Below, piece by piece: positions 17,864 to 26,401 of a DNA stretch of 64,000 nt. The notes beneath the pieces are model-generated. The model was not told the origin of the DNA. It saw only the letters and a list, made by a program, of their open reading frames with translations, and ran no database searches. Within the stretch, counting starts at the first letter, position 1. Each line of letters starts with the position of its first letter. A program made the translations under genes and the position numbers. Source of the DNA: Glaciecola sp047637355 (lineage in GTDB: Bacteria > Pseudomonadota > Gammaproteobacteria > Enterobacterales > Alteromonadaceae); the NCBI GenBank assembly GCA_047637355.1, contig JBLIKA010000003.1, positions 32,072 through 96,071 of the forward strand, in the 5' to 3' direction.

Positions 17864-18688
17864 ATGCTCATAACCCCAAGTAGCCTGACCAAAAATACAG
17901 ATGTTAATATCGGATTTATACATGGTTGGGGGATGAATTCAGGCGCATTTACGCAACTCATTAAGATACTGCAAACCCAATTAAAAGAACGTAGTACAAA
18001 CGCTTATCTAACTTTCAATTGCTATACCATAAGCTTACCTGGGCATGGTGAAAAGCATGAGCTTGTTCCTAGCCCTTATGATTTAGCCGGTATTGCAAAT
18101 TCTATTAATCCAGAAGTTAAGGAAAATACGATATTAATTGGATGGTCTTTAGGGGGCATGCTTGCTCAATATTTAGCGAGTAAAAAACATCCGAATTTGA
18201 TTGGACTATTGACGATTGCGACAACACCTAAGTTTCAAATGGCGGATGAATGGCCGGGTATTAAGCCTGACGTATTGGCTATGTTTATGCAGCAATTAAA
18301 GCAAAATCATCATAAAACATTATCTCGTTTCTTAGCCATTCAAATGATGGGTGTCGAAAATGCTAAAGCGATAATGAAAGAAATTACGACTGCCATTAAT
18401 ATTTACCCCGCGCCTAATATAATTGCGTTGTCCCATGGGCTAAAAATTCTGCAAGAGGCAGATATTAGACAGGGCATCAAAGATATCAAAATTCCTACTC
18501 TAAGGACGTATGGAAGACTAGATAGTCTAGTACCTTATCAGGCCATTAATCACATTCAACACCTTCAGCCAACTAGTCGTCATTTGATATTTAAACACGC
18601 TTCTCACGCTCCTTTCTTAACCAATGCGGATGAATTTTCCAAGCACATAGTCGACTTTATTCATGATGTTTGTAATTCTATTTATTAA
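17864..18688 (+). CDS. bioH: Pimeloyl-[acyl-carrier protein] methyl ester esterase
   Basis: A 274-aa alpha/beta hydrolase that frees pimeloyl-ACP from its methyl ester in biotin synthesis. Visible are the oxyanion HGWGMNSGAF, nucleophile S94 in GWSLGG, the acid in YGRLDSLVP and the base His in HASHAPFL. Its position divergent from comF supports BioH rather than a generic hydrolase. Other biotin genes are not in this window. Confidence 0.88.
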   Translation: MLITPSSLTKNTDVNIGFIHGWGMNSGAFTQLIKILQTQLKERSTNAYLTFNCYTISLPGHGEKHELVPSPYDLAGIANSINPEVKENTILIGWSLGGMLAQYLASKKHPNLIGLLTIATTPKFQMADEWPGIKPDVLAMFMQQLKQNHHKTLSRFLAIQMMGVENAKAIMKEITTAINIYPAPNIIALSHGLKILQEADIRQGIKDIKIPTLRTYGRLDSLVPYQAINHIQHLQPTSRHLIFKHASHAPFLTNADEFSKHIVDFIHDVCNSIY

Positions 18689-18850
18689 TTTATGAATTAA
18701 ATTAAAATAATTACTAAAGAATTTTAGAGTGCTGCCGATAACTAGGTTACGGTAGGGTATAATGATTTTTTTGGGTCTCAGCTGTACACTCATATATCTC
18801 GATATGCAGGATATGGACACCTGCCATGGTTAGCAAAGAGGTTGTAATAA

Positions 18851-19108
18851 ATGACAAATGGTATTGATACTGGTAATTCATCGAGTGCTTTTTACGCTGG
18901 CGTTCAAGGTTATAATCAGGGGGTTGAGCAAGTTAGGCAAGCGACTGTTGATTTGTCTTCAGCGAATAATCCAAATCGTGAAAATCCAATAAATATTAAC
19001 CAAAGTGCGGTGGAATTAATCTCCGGAAACTTGCAAGCAGAAGCATCAGCTAAAGTGATCAAAACTGCGGATGGAATGCTCGGAACCATTATTGATACCT
19101 TCGCTTAA
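18851..19108 (+). CDS. Small flagellar-rod-like protein
   Basis: An 85-aa protein without signal peptide. The C-terminal 40 residues (VELISGNLQAEASAKVIKT, then ADGMLGTIIDTFA) resemble the C-terminal helix of FlgB/FlgC/FlgG rod and hook proteins, where a conserved helix carries L..N...A.A.V...A..ML. The N terminus is Asn/Ser-rich. No flagellar genes are nearby. An AGAGG site lies 9 bases before the ATG. It is followed 44 bases later by the SprA-like gene, so the two may act together. Family assignment is tentative. Confidence 0.65.
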   Translation: MTNGIDTGNSSSAFYAGVQGYNQGVEQVRQATVDLSSANNPNRENPININQSAVELISGNLQAEASAKVIKTADGMLGTIIDTFA

Positions 19109-19152
19109 GGCACCATTACGTTTTATATTAAGATGAGAGTACAGAGAAACAA

Positions 19153-20010
19153 ATGAATATTGTAACAGTCATCCCGAATAGCTTTGGCTATCCTACCAAT
19201 AGTGTAGGAACGGATGCTGTGCGTCGCGATAATGTATTGCGTGAAGCAATTCCTTCGGTCACACAAGGCGAAAGAAGCGCCGCAGAAAGAGGGCTTGCTA
19301 GCGATGGAGAGCGCAATAGTCAAGCTGCGAATCAGGCAAATTTATTCCAAAATCCTACCTATGAGCGCCCAACAGTTAGCCAGGCCTTTGCAAACAACTT
19401 AAATGGCGAAGCTAATAAAGATAATGCGGATCAAGAAAGTGCAGGGAAAGAAAATGCGGAGTCGAAGCAAGAACAACAAAACGACGACAAGAAAGTCGAC
19501 GACAAAGAAGTTCGTGGTTTAAGAGAACGAGATCGTGAAGTACGCATGCACGAGCAGGCCCATTCCGCAGTTGGTGGTCAGTATGCCGGGGCGCCATCAT
19601 ACGAATACGAATCGGGTCCAGACGGGAAACGCTATGCCGTTGGTGGCGAAGTTTCGATGGATGTATCAGCCGAGAAAACCCCAGCAGATACAATCCGTAA
19701 AATGCAACAAGTTAAGGCTGCCGCATTAGCACCTGCAGAGCCTTCAGGGCAAGATTATAAAGTGGCCGCTGATGCTACACAGAAAGAACAATCGGCTCGC
19801 AGTGAGCTAGCTAAAGAGCAAGCAGCAGATGTATCACCAAATGCCTCTCCCCAAACCGACGTGTCGATGGCTGGAATTGACGCCGGAAGACAAGTATTGC
19901 AAGCGGATTTAGAATTGAATGAACAGGCACAGCGAACGGCTGTGGTGGTAAGCGGTTTTTATGCAGGCGTTTTTGCACAATCACAAAGCAGCTTGAATTT
20001 CACAGTATAA
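19153..20010 (+). CDS. SprA-related putative metalloprotease
   Basis: A 285-aa protein of the putative-metalloprotease family known as SprA-related/CJM1_0395. The core is REVRMHEQAHSAVGGQYAG (HEQAH as in gluzincin HExxH), then YEYESGPDGKRYAVGGEVSMD and a TIRKMQQVKAAALAPAEPS block. An acidic, Lys/Asp/Gln-rich linker (about 85-125) separates this core from a variable N terminus. The C terminus ends in a hydrophobic stretch (VVVSGFYAGVFAQS). No signal peptide is visible. Activity has not been shown for the family to my knowledge. Confidence 0.8.
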   Translation: MNIVTVIPNSFGYPTNSVGTDAVRRDNVLREAIPSVTQGERSAAERGLASDGERNSQAANQANLFQNPTYERPTVSQAFANNLNGEANKDNADQESAGKENAESKQEQQNDDKKVDDKEVRGLRERDREVRMHEQAHSAVGGQYAGAPSYEYESGPDGKRYAVGGEVSMDVSAEKTPADTIRKMQQVKAAALAPAEPSGQDYKVAADATQKEQSARSELAKEQAADVSPNASPQTDVSMAGIDAGRQVLQADLELNEQAQRTAVVVSGFYAGVFAQSQSSLNFTV

Positions 20011-20064
20011 TTACCGACAGCTTTATTGTGTTTAACAAAGGGCTGAAGCTGATAAACGATTGCG

Positions 20065-20898
20065 TTATTCGTGCTCAGACCACTGAATATCCTGATAGTC
20101 AAACCCGGCCGTTAACGTGGGTTTCACCACTTCAAAGTACGGTGATAAATCAAAATCTCTTGGTGTAAAATGACTGAAATGGCGTTTCGCTAAAAGTTGT
20201 TCGTCATTGAGTCTGACGACCTTCTTTAGGTTTATTTGCACCGTTTCTTTTTCATCATTGTTTTGTTTAATAACGTTGCTAGCACTGCCCTCGTTATTTA
20301 AGTCGGTTTGCATTAAGTCTTCATATTCGTCAATTTGCATAGGCAAGATAGGATAGCGAATGGACTGAAATGCTTGAGCAATTAATGTTGAACAAATCGC
20401 TTTGGTCGGATCTCCACTACCGAAGGCCAGCATACCGCGCCGAAAACGCTGAGGAACAGGCGGCGTTGGTAATAGATAACGCATTAAATCAAAGATATTT
20501 TTGGTGTCGTATTGATGCCCGATCCTTTCTGTGACGAAGCTCAATAACGCTGCTGTATCTTCTATAGTTAAATTAACGGGGCGACAAATTCGCAAGTTAA
20601 AGCCGTCATATTTGTTCAATGGTACTGTAATGACACCTTCCACTAAATCAGCTTCTAAAATAGGATTTAGGCCAGGTTGCTCGCCAATAAATATGCAAAC
20701 GTGTGACCAAGTAGATTGAGTGAGATACTTTATGGCTGAGCTAATACGATTGTTGCCTTCAACCAGAATGAGATCACCTACCCGAAGATTGGCTTGGAGT
20801 TGGTCTGTACTTAACAATGAAAATGTTTGGTAATACGCAGTGGGTTTGCTTAAAAACTTAGCTAAGCCATCGCCTATGTAGGACATCACTGCGGCCAT
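20065..20898 (-). CDS. YiiX/YebB-like NlpC/P60-type cysteine hydrolase
   Basis: A 277-aa protein with the permuted papain-like fold. LRVGDLILVEGNNRISSAIKYL is followed by the catalytic His in STWSHVCIFIG and the catalytic Cys in TKAICSTLIAQAF. Relatives are amidases thought to act on peptides or lipids. No signal peptide is obvious. Its ATG lies 2 bases after the tex stop, so translational coupling to tex is likely. Confidence 0.8.
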   Translation of the reverse strand: MAAVMSYIGDGLAKFLSKPTAYYQTFSLLSTDQLQANLRVGDLILVEGNNRISSAIKYLTQSTWSHVCIFIGEQPGLNPILEADLVEGVITVPLNKYDGFNLRICRPVNLTIEDTAALLSFVTERIGHQYDTKNIFDLMRYLLPTPPVPQRFRRGMLAFGSGDPTKAICSTLIAQAFQSIRYPILPMQIDEYEDLMQTDLNNEGSASNVIKQNNDEKETVQINLKKVVRLNDEQLLAKRHFSHFTPRDFDLSPYFEVVKPTLTAGFDYQDIQWSEHE

Positions 20899-20900
20899 TG

Positions 20901-23234
20901 CTATTTTTTCGCTTTATTGAATGCATCGGCAAACGCATTGCCCATCGCCGCGTTTCCAGCGCTTTGCTTAGCTGCCGGTTTCTGACTGCGTGCAGTTGCA
21001 TTGTTTTGCGGCTTTGGTTTAGCTGCACGTTCAGGCCTGCCTTTAGGTGCGTTATTTGAATCTGTGGGGGTGTCATCCATGCGCATCGATAACGAAATTC
21101 GCTTACGCGCGACATCGACTTCCATCACCTTTACTTTTACGACATCACCCGTTTTTACGACTTCACGAGGATCGCTAATATAGGTATTTGTCATTGACGA
21201 AATGTGAACTAAACCATCTTGGTGAACGCCGATATCAACGAATGCGCCAAAATTTGCCACATTACTGACAACGCCTTCTAAGATCATTCCTTCCTTGAGG
21301 TCTTTCATAGTTTCGACCCCTTCTTTAAAGCTAGCCGTCTTAAACTCAGGTCGTGGGTCACGTCCAGGTTTATCTAACTCTTTTAAGATGTCTTTAAGGG
21401 TTGGTAAACCAAATTCTTCAGTTACAAATTCTTCCGGTTTAAGTTGCGCTAATAGCTCAGTATTACCGACCATATCATTTACAGCAACGTTTGCCTTAGC
21501 TGCAATGATATCGATTAATGTATAAGCCTCTGGGTGAACTGACGAAGCGTCCAGCGCATTCTTACCATTCATTACTCTGAGAAAACCAGCCGCTTGCTCG
21601 TAAGCTTTAGGGCCTAATCTTTCGACTTTCTTCAGTGCTTTACGATCTGCAAAAGCACCGTTGGCATCACGGAACATGACAATGTTATTGGCTAAGGTTT
21701 TGTTTAAGCCAGACACATGCGACAACAATGCAGGGCTTGCTGTATTTAAGTCGACGCCCACGGCATTTACGCAATCCTCAATGACGGTGTCCAACGATTT
21801 ACCCAGCTGACTCTGGCTTACGTCATGTTGATATTGACCAACACCAATAGCTTTGGGTTCAATTTTCACTAGTTCGGCTAATGGGTCTTGAAGTCGACGT
21901 GCAATTGACACTGCGCCGCGCAGTGATACATCCATACCTGGTAATTCGTTTGAGGCGAGTTCTGAGGCGGAGTAAACCGACGCGCCTGCTTCACTGATCA
22001 CAATGCGCTGTACTTTTAATTCGGGTTCAGCTTTCATCATTTCGCCAACTAACTTGTCAGTTTCACGAGAGCCGGTGCCATTACCGATACTGATCAAATC
22101 TACTTTATGTTGTTTGCATAAAGTAGAGAGGGTGCGTTTTGACTTCTCCCATTGGTTTTGCGGTGCATGAGGGAAAAAAGTAGTGGTATGAATGACCTTG
22201 CCCGTTGCATCAACAATCGCGAGTTTCACTCCGGTACGAATGCCTGGATCCAAACCCATAGTGACTTTTGGTCCTGCTGGTGCAGCCATTAAGAGGTCAT
22301 TAAGATTTTTCGCAAATACCTGTATTGCTTCAGCTTCTGCTTGCTCTCGCAATGTGCCGAAAAGTTCAGTCTGCATATGTAAGAGGATTTTAACTTTCCA
22401 TGTCCACTGAACAACTGAAGTTAACCATTTATCTCGTGCAGAATCGGTCAAACGTAAATTCAGAGATTGCTCTATTAGCTCTTCACCATGCGACCTCCGC
22501 GCGCCCTCCTCTTGTTGAGGATCGGCATCGATATTAATTTGAAGTATACCTTCGTTACGACCTCTAAACATAGCTAGAGCACGGTGTGATGGGATTTTCG
22601 CGTACTTTTCAGTATAGTCAAAGTAGTCTTTATACTTTTGTCCTTCAGTTTCCTTCCCTGGGGCAACAGCGCTTTTCACATGTGCATTACGAGTGAGATA
22701 TTGACGAACGCTTTGCAGTAAATCTGCATTTTCAGAAAAGCGCTCCATCAAAATAAATTTTGCACCATCTAACGCTGCTTTACTGTCTGCAATATTATGT
22801 TCGATATTAATATATCGTTCTGCGAGAGTTTCAGGTTGGGCGTCTGCATTGGTATAAAGGTGATCGGCAAGTGGCTCTAAACCGGCTTCAATTGCAATCT
22901 GGCCTTTGGTTCGTCGACGTGGTTTATAGGGTAAATATAAGTCTTCAAGGGTGGTTTTATTGTCAGCGGCAAGTAATTTTACCTTTAAACCTTCTTCCAA
23001 TTTACCTTGTTCATTAATGGATTTCAAAATGACCTTACGACGTGCTTCTAAGTCACGCAGATAGCCTAAGCGCTGTTCTAAGTTACGCAGTTGAGTATCA
23101 TCCAAACCTTGGGTAACCTCTTTACGGTAACGAGCGATAAACGGCACTGTAGCGCCTTCATCTAATAAAGCCACTGCGGCTTGAATTTGTTTTGGCGTCG
23201 CGTTTAGCTCGGAAGCAATTTTCTCGATGATCAT
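20901..23234 (-). CDS. tex: Tex family transcription accessory protein
   Basis: A 777-aa RNA-binding protein. The ATG at 23234 is preferred over the in-frame TTG at 23240. Domains in order are an N-terminal helical region with PFIARYRKEVTQGLDDTQLRNLE, a YqgF-like RNase H fold (GLDPGIRTGVKLAIVD), helix-hairpin-helix repeats (GVDLNTASPALLSHVSGL) and an S1 domain (GMILEGVVSNVANFGAFVDIG). The C-terminal tail is basic and low in complexity (KPKPQNNATARSQKPAAKQ). It is divergent from greB, as in E. coli. Confidence 0.95.
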   Translation of the reverse strand: MIIEKIASELNATPKQIQAAVALLDEGATVPFIARYRKEVTQGLDDTQLRNLEQRLGYLRDLEARRKVILKSINEQGKLEEGLKVKLLAADNKTTLEDLYLPYKPRRRTKGQIAIEAGLEPLADHLYTNADAQPETLAERYINIEHNIADSKAALDGAKFILMERFSENADLLQSVRQYLTRNAHVKSAVAPGKETEGQKYKDYFDYTEKYAKIPSHRALAMFRGRNEGILQINIDADPQQEEGARRSHGEELIEQSLNLRLTDSARDKWLTSVVQWTWKVKILLHMQTELFGTLREQAEAEAIQVFAKNLNDLLMAAPAGPKVTMGLDPGIRTGVKLAIVDATGKVIHTTTFFPHAPQNQWEKSKRTLSTLCKQHKVDLISIGNGTGSRETDKLVGEMMKAEPELKVQRIVISEAGASVYSASELASNELPGMDVSLRGAVSIARRLQDPLAELVKIEPKAIGVGQYQHDVSQSQLGKSLDTVIEDCVNAVGVDLNTASPALLSHVSGLNKTLANNIVMFRDANGAFADRKALKKVERLGPKAYEQAAGFLRVMNGKNALDASSVHPEAYTLIDIIAAKANVAVNDMVGNTELLAQLKPEEFVTEEFGLPTLKDILKELDKPGRDPRPEFKTASFKEGVETMKDLKEGMILEGVVSNVANFGAFVDIGVHQDGLVHISSMTNTYISDPREVVKTGDVVKVKVMEVDVARKRISLSMRMDDTPTDSNNAPKGRPERAAKPKPQNNATARSQKPAAKQSAGNAAMGNAFADAFNKAKK

Positions 23235-23371
23235 GAACAACTCAATAATTGAAATAGAGGATTTGATTGAATAAGGCGCTCTGCATAGTTTTTGTCACCT
23301 GCACTTTTATACATTTTTTTGCAATAACTGATACTGCAATTAATAACTCAGCGAAAATTGCTTTTGCAATA

Positions 23372-23402
23372 AACAGCATAGAGGCTTAATGTTTATGCTG
23401 TT
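23372..23402. promoter_or_regulatory. Inverted repeat between tex and greB
   Basis: AACAGCATA (23372-23380) and TATGCTGTT (23394-23402) form a perfect 9-bp inverted repeat with a 13-base spacer in the divergent region. It could be an operator or a leader hairpin; no regulator can be assigned. Confidence 0.4.
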
Positions 23403-23491
23403 GATTATAGCATTCAGTGATAGCGGTGAAAGTACTTTATGCATTAATATACAGGAATTGAGATTCACCCTCGTCTACTTTGGATAACTGC

Positions 23492-23971
23492 TTGAAAACT
23501 AAACTAATCACACGCGAAGGTTACACAAAGCTAAAAGATGAGCACGACCATTTGTGGTATACCAAACGACCAGAAATTACGAAAATAGTCACTTGGGCGG
23601 CAGGTTTAGGGGATCGCTCAGAAAATGCCGACTACACCTTTAATAAACGAGTGCTGCGGCAAATTGACCGGCGAGTCAGGTTTTTGCGAAAGCTGTTGCC
23701 TGAATTATCGATTGTCGATTACCGCCCAGAGCAAGCGGGCAAAGTATTTTTTGGGGCCTGGGTCGAAATAGAAAACCATTCTGGCGACACAAAGCGGTTC
23801 AGAATAGTTGGGCCTGAAGAAATTTACGGCGATGTTAAAGACTATATCTCAATTGACTCTCCCATGGCCAGAGCCCTGCTTAAAAAAGAAGTGGATGATG
23901 TCTTTATGGTCAAAACACCCAGTGGGGCAAGTGAATGGTATGTCAATTCGATTAAGTATCAGGAGAATTGA
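23492..23971 (+). CDS. greB: Transcription elongation factor GreB
   Basis: A 159-aa Gre factor that rescues backtracked RNA polymerase by stimulating transcript cleavage. The TTG at 23492 gives MKTKLITREGY, matching E. coli GreB (MKTPLVTREGY), with TTTGGA about 8 bases upstream; a TTG at 23480 is also in frame but less likely. The coiled-coil tip carries the catalytic acidic pair in GDRSENADYTFNK. The C-terminal FKBP-like domain includes KVFFGAWVEIEN and ISIDSPMARALLKKEVDD. Confidence 0.95.
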   Translation: MKTKLITREGYTKLKDEHDHLWYTKRPEITKIVTWAAGLGDRSENADYTFNKRVLRQIDRRVRFLRKLLPELSIVDYRPEQAGKVFFGAWVEIENHSGDTKRFRIVGPEEIYGDVKDYISIDSPMARALLKKEVDDVFMVKTPSGASEWYVNSIKYQEN

Positions 23972-24044
23972 CGCTTTATCTCGGCTTTTAGGAATAATCG
24001 CGCTAGCATCAGTCAGTATTTAATAATTAGGCTACTGCAACCAA

Positions 24045-24635
24045 ATGTTCAACAAATTGTTTATATTAGTGATAAAAGGTTTACTCACAATCCTTCCTTT
24101 CGTGATCACGATTTATCTATTGACGTGGTTCACCAATACTACTGAAACCTTACTTTCACCATTGATACCTGAGGCTTATTATTTTCCCGGGCTAGGCATT
24201 GGCTTGGCGCTTCTAGTGTTAGCTGTTATCGGTATTATCGTGAATTTATATGTTGTTCGGCTTGTTATTGAAAAGGCCAACACGTTATTTGATCGAGTCC
24301 CTTTGATAAAAACGGTGTTCGGAGCCATCAAAGATGCCGTCGATTTATTTCAAATTAAAAAAGACCAAAACACTAAAAAAGCGGTCTCTGTTCAGGTATC
24401 TGAAGGCATCAGTTTAATTGGTTTTATTACTGGTGATTCGATCGCTGAAGTGTTGTATCCAGGACAAAATAAGACCGCGGTTTATATTCCCTTCAGTTAC
24501 CAAATTGGCGGTTATACATTATATTTGGATGCTGACAAAATAACCGAACTGTCAATTGATGTAGAAACCGCAATGCGTATCGCCGTTACGGGTGGAAACT
24601 CGATTAAATCAACTAAACCTTCAGCCAAAGACTAG
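24045..24635 (+). CDS. DUF502 membrane protein
   Basis: A 196-aa protein with two N-terminal helices (about 7-28 and 46-71) and a soluble domain. It matches the DUF502 pattern: ILPFVITIYLLTW near the start, VPLIKTVFGAIKDAVDLF and SEGISLIGFITGD. The function is unknown. It follows greB by 73 bases on the same strand. Confidence 0.85.
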   Translation: MFNKLFILVIKGLLTILPFVITIYLLTWFTNTTETLLSPLIPEAYYFPGLGIGLALLVLAVIGIIVNLYVVRLVIEKANTLFDRVPLIKTVFGAIKDAVDLFQIKKDQNTKKAVSVQVSEGISLIGFITGDSIAEVLYPGQNKTAVYIPFSYQIGGYTLYLDADKITELSIDVETAMRIAVTGGNSIKSTKPSAKD

Positions 24636-24685
24636 TCAACTATAAATTACGGAGTTGTGACCTGTTTTTTATGGCTCTTGATCGT

Positions 24686-26224
24686 CTATTCACCACATTT
24701 ACTGTAACAGCTAGGCTTTCTTGGGCAAACCGCCCCTCGAGCGCATATGAGGCGGGCGTCACTTTCAATACCTCTTTCAACCCAGTTGATATTTAATATT
24801 CGGGCGACGCTAGTGAGCTGTGATTTTATACTGCTAGGGATTGCCGATGAGCCACCGCCCTGCACGCAGGCTTGCTTAAGGTCCTCAGCAATAGAGGCCG
24901 AATCGCCGCCTTGAGCGTCAATTGCGGGGTTTAAGTCGATACCCGTGCATAACACATGATTGTTGTCTGACATATCTGTGACATTGATCGATTCACAACA
25001 ATAAATTCTGGGCTCGTCGCCCACGTTCAATATAGAAATTTGCGCACTACTGCCTTTAACCGGATTATTGATCATGCGAAATACCGCCCAGTGTTGGCAA
25101 GGGTCTTCTACTTCTCGCATATTTCCCCATGGCAATGGAATACCGTTTCCACGATAGACTGCTTTGAGCTTGCCTGGAGCGTAGGCATCAAAATAATGCC
25201 AATGGCGATAGGAAGAAACCGCCGTCATCCTGCGCATAGCAACAGAAGCTGACACCCCAACTTGTTCGTGCGTTTTGATTTCGTAACCTTGACGATCGAG
25301 TAATTGCCTAAAAGGGACTTTCGGACAAAGCAATGCGCCTGCAAAAAAGCTAGATTCGAAGTCACGCCATGCATGTAAAATATCTTGAGCGTCGAGAGTT
25401 GAGGATTGTTTTAGTTGGCTACCATCCTCTGAAAAAGTATTGTTGGGGTTTAAACCCGTCAACAAAACACTTTTTAGTCCATCTCTATTATGTAGAACAC
25501 TATGTCCGATGTGTACTGCAAGATCGTATTTTAAGCGGTTAGTAAATGACTTCAATATTTGATTAATGTATATCGTGCCAGGGGAGTCAAAAAAACTCGT
25601 GACTAAACTATTTCCGCTGGTAGACGATATGACGCCGATCTCTTTTGCTATTGCGGCCGGTAGTTTTTTGAACCACTTTATCACCAAGCCTTGTTGTTTG
25701 ACGATTTCAAGTAAATCGTCAACACTTAACGGCATCCGCTTCAAACCGACCTCTTCAGCCGCTCGCTCCAGATCGGGAAAATGATTTTGATGATGCTCTT
25801 GATGCGCGCGAATAAGCAAATGTGCAAATTGTCGCCCACTGGTGCCGGTTTGAGACAGCATTTCAGGGATCGCAATTTGCAGTATTTCATTTGAAAACAA
25901 AAAGCTAGGTTCCAACGCAATACCACTAATGCCGCCGCGACTCCCTTTTATCGGCGTAATCGCTTTTTCTTCGGGTACATCGTCTAAAAACCAATCCATC
26001 GGCTTCTGAAAAACAGATGCAATAACCGTTAACATATCCTCACTCGGTACGCGTTTACCGCGCTCTATCATTGATAGATAAGATACCGATGGTGCGATTT
26101 CCGCGTTTACCCTAATGCAACGAGCAGACAAGTCTTCCATTGTTAGGTTGTTGCGCTTTCGCAAGTTACGTATTTTAGTGCCCATTAAATGGGACTTTCG
26201 ACTCAATGACTTTGTATTTTTCAT
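24686..26224 (-). CDS. XRE-family regulator with DUF3612
   Basis: A 512-aa regulator. An N-terminal HTH (about 14-72, GTKIRNLRKRNNLTMEDLSA then PSVSYLSMIERGKRVPS) is followed by an IrrE/ImmA-like region and a long C-terminal domain matching DUF3612. It ends in a Cys cluster, CARGAVCPRKPSCYSKC. Relatives in Vibrio lie beside the glyoxylate genes aceB and aceA, and the architecture resembles RamB/ScfR regulators of acetate and short-chain fatty-acid use. Here it is divergent from a malate-synthase-like gene, consistent with that role. Confidence 0.85.
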   Translation of the reverse strand: MKNTKSLSRKSHLMGTKIRNLRKRNNLTMEDLSARCIRVNAEIAPSVSYLSMIERGKRVPSEDMLTVIASVFQKPMDWFLDDVPEEKAITPIKGSRGGISGIALEPSFLFSNEILQIAIPEMLSQTGTSGRQFAHLLIRAHQEHHQNHFPDLERAAEEVGLKRMPLSVDDLLEIVKQQGLVIKWFKKLPAAIAKEIGVISSTSGNSLVTSFFDSPGTIYINQILKSFTNRLKYDLAVHIGHSVLHNRDGLKSVLLTGLNPNNTFSEDGSQLKQSSTLDAQDILHAWRDFESSFFAGALLCPKVPFRQLLDRQGYEIKTHEQVGVSASVAMRRMTAVSSYRHWHYFDAYAPGKLKAVYRGNGIPLPWGNMREVEDPCQHWAVFRMINNPVKGSSAQISILNVGDEPRIYCCESINVTDMSDNNHVLCTGIDLNPAIDAQGGDSASIAEDLKQACVQGGGSSAIPSSIKSQLTSVARILNINWVERGIESDARLICARGAVCPRKPSCYSKCGE

Positions 26225-26245
26225 TTTTTACACTTCATATACTTT

Positions 26246-26258
26246 TGTAAAATTTACA
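26246..26258. promoter_or_regulatory. Palindromic operator candidate (TGTAAAATTTACA)
   Basis: A perfect 13-bp palindrome, TGTAAA-A-TTTACA, lies 22 bases before the DUF3612 start and about 144 bases before the malate-synthase-like start. Related half-sites (GTGTGTAATTTTAATTGTGA) follow. The location suits autoregulation by the DUF3612 protein. Confidence 0.5.
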
Positions 26259-26401
26259 GTGTGTAATTTTAATTGTGAAATTATCTAAAAAATTACTCTA
26301 TGATAAGTACCAAGTCAAGTAAATACTCATTTCAAGCATTACTTGTTTTCATCATAGACCAACAGGTCTGGATTACGCGCTTAAAACTAGAGGAATTGAA
26401 T

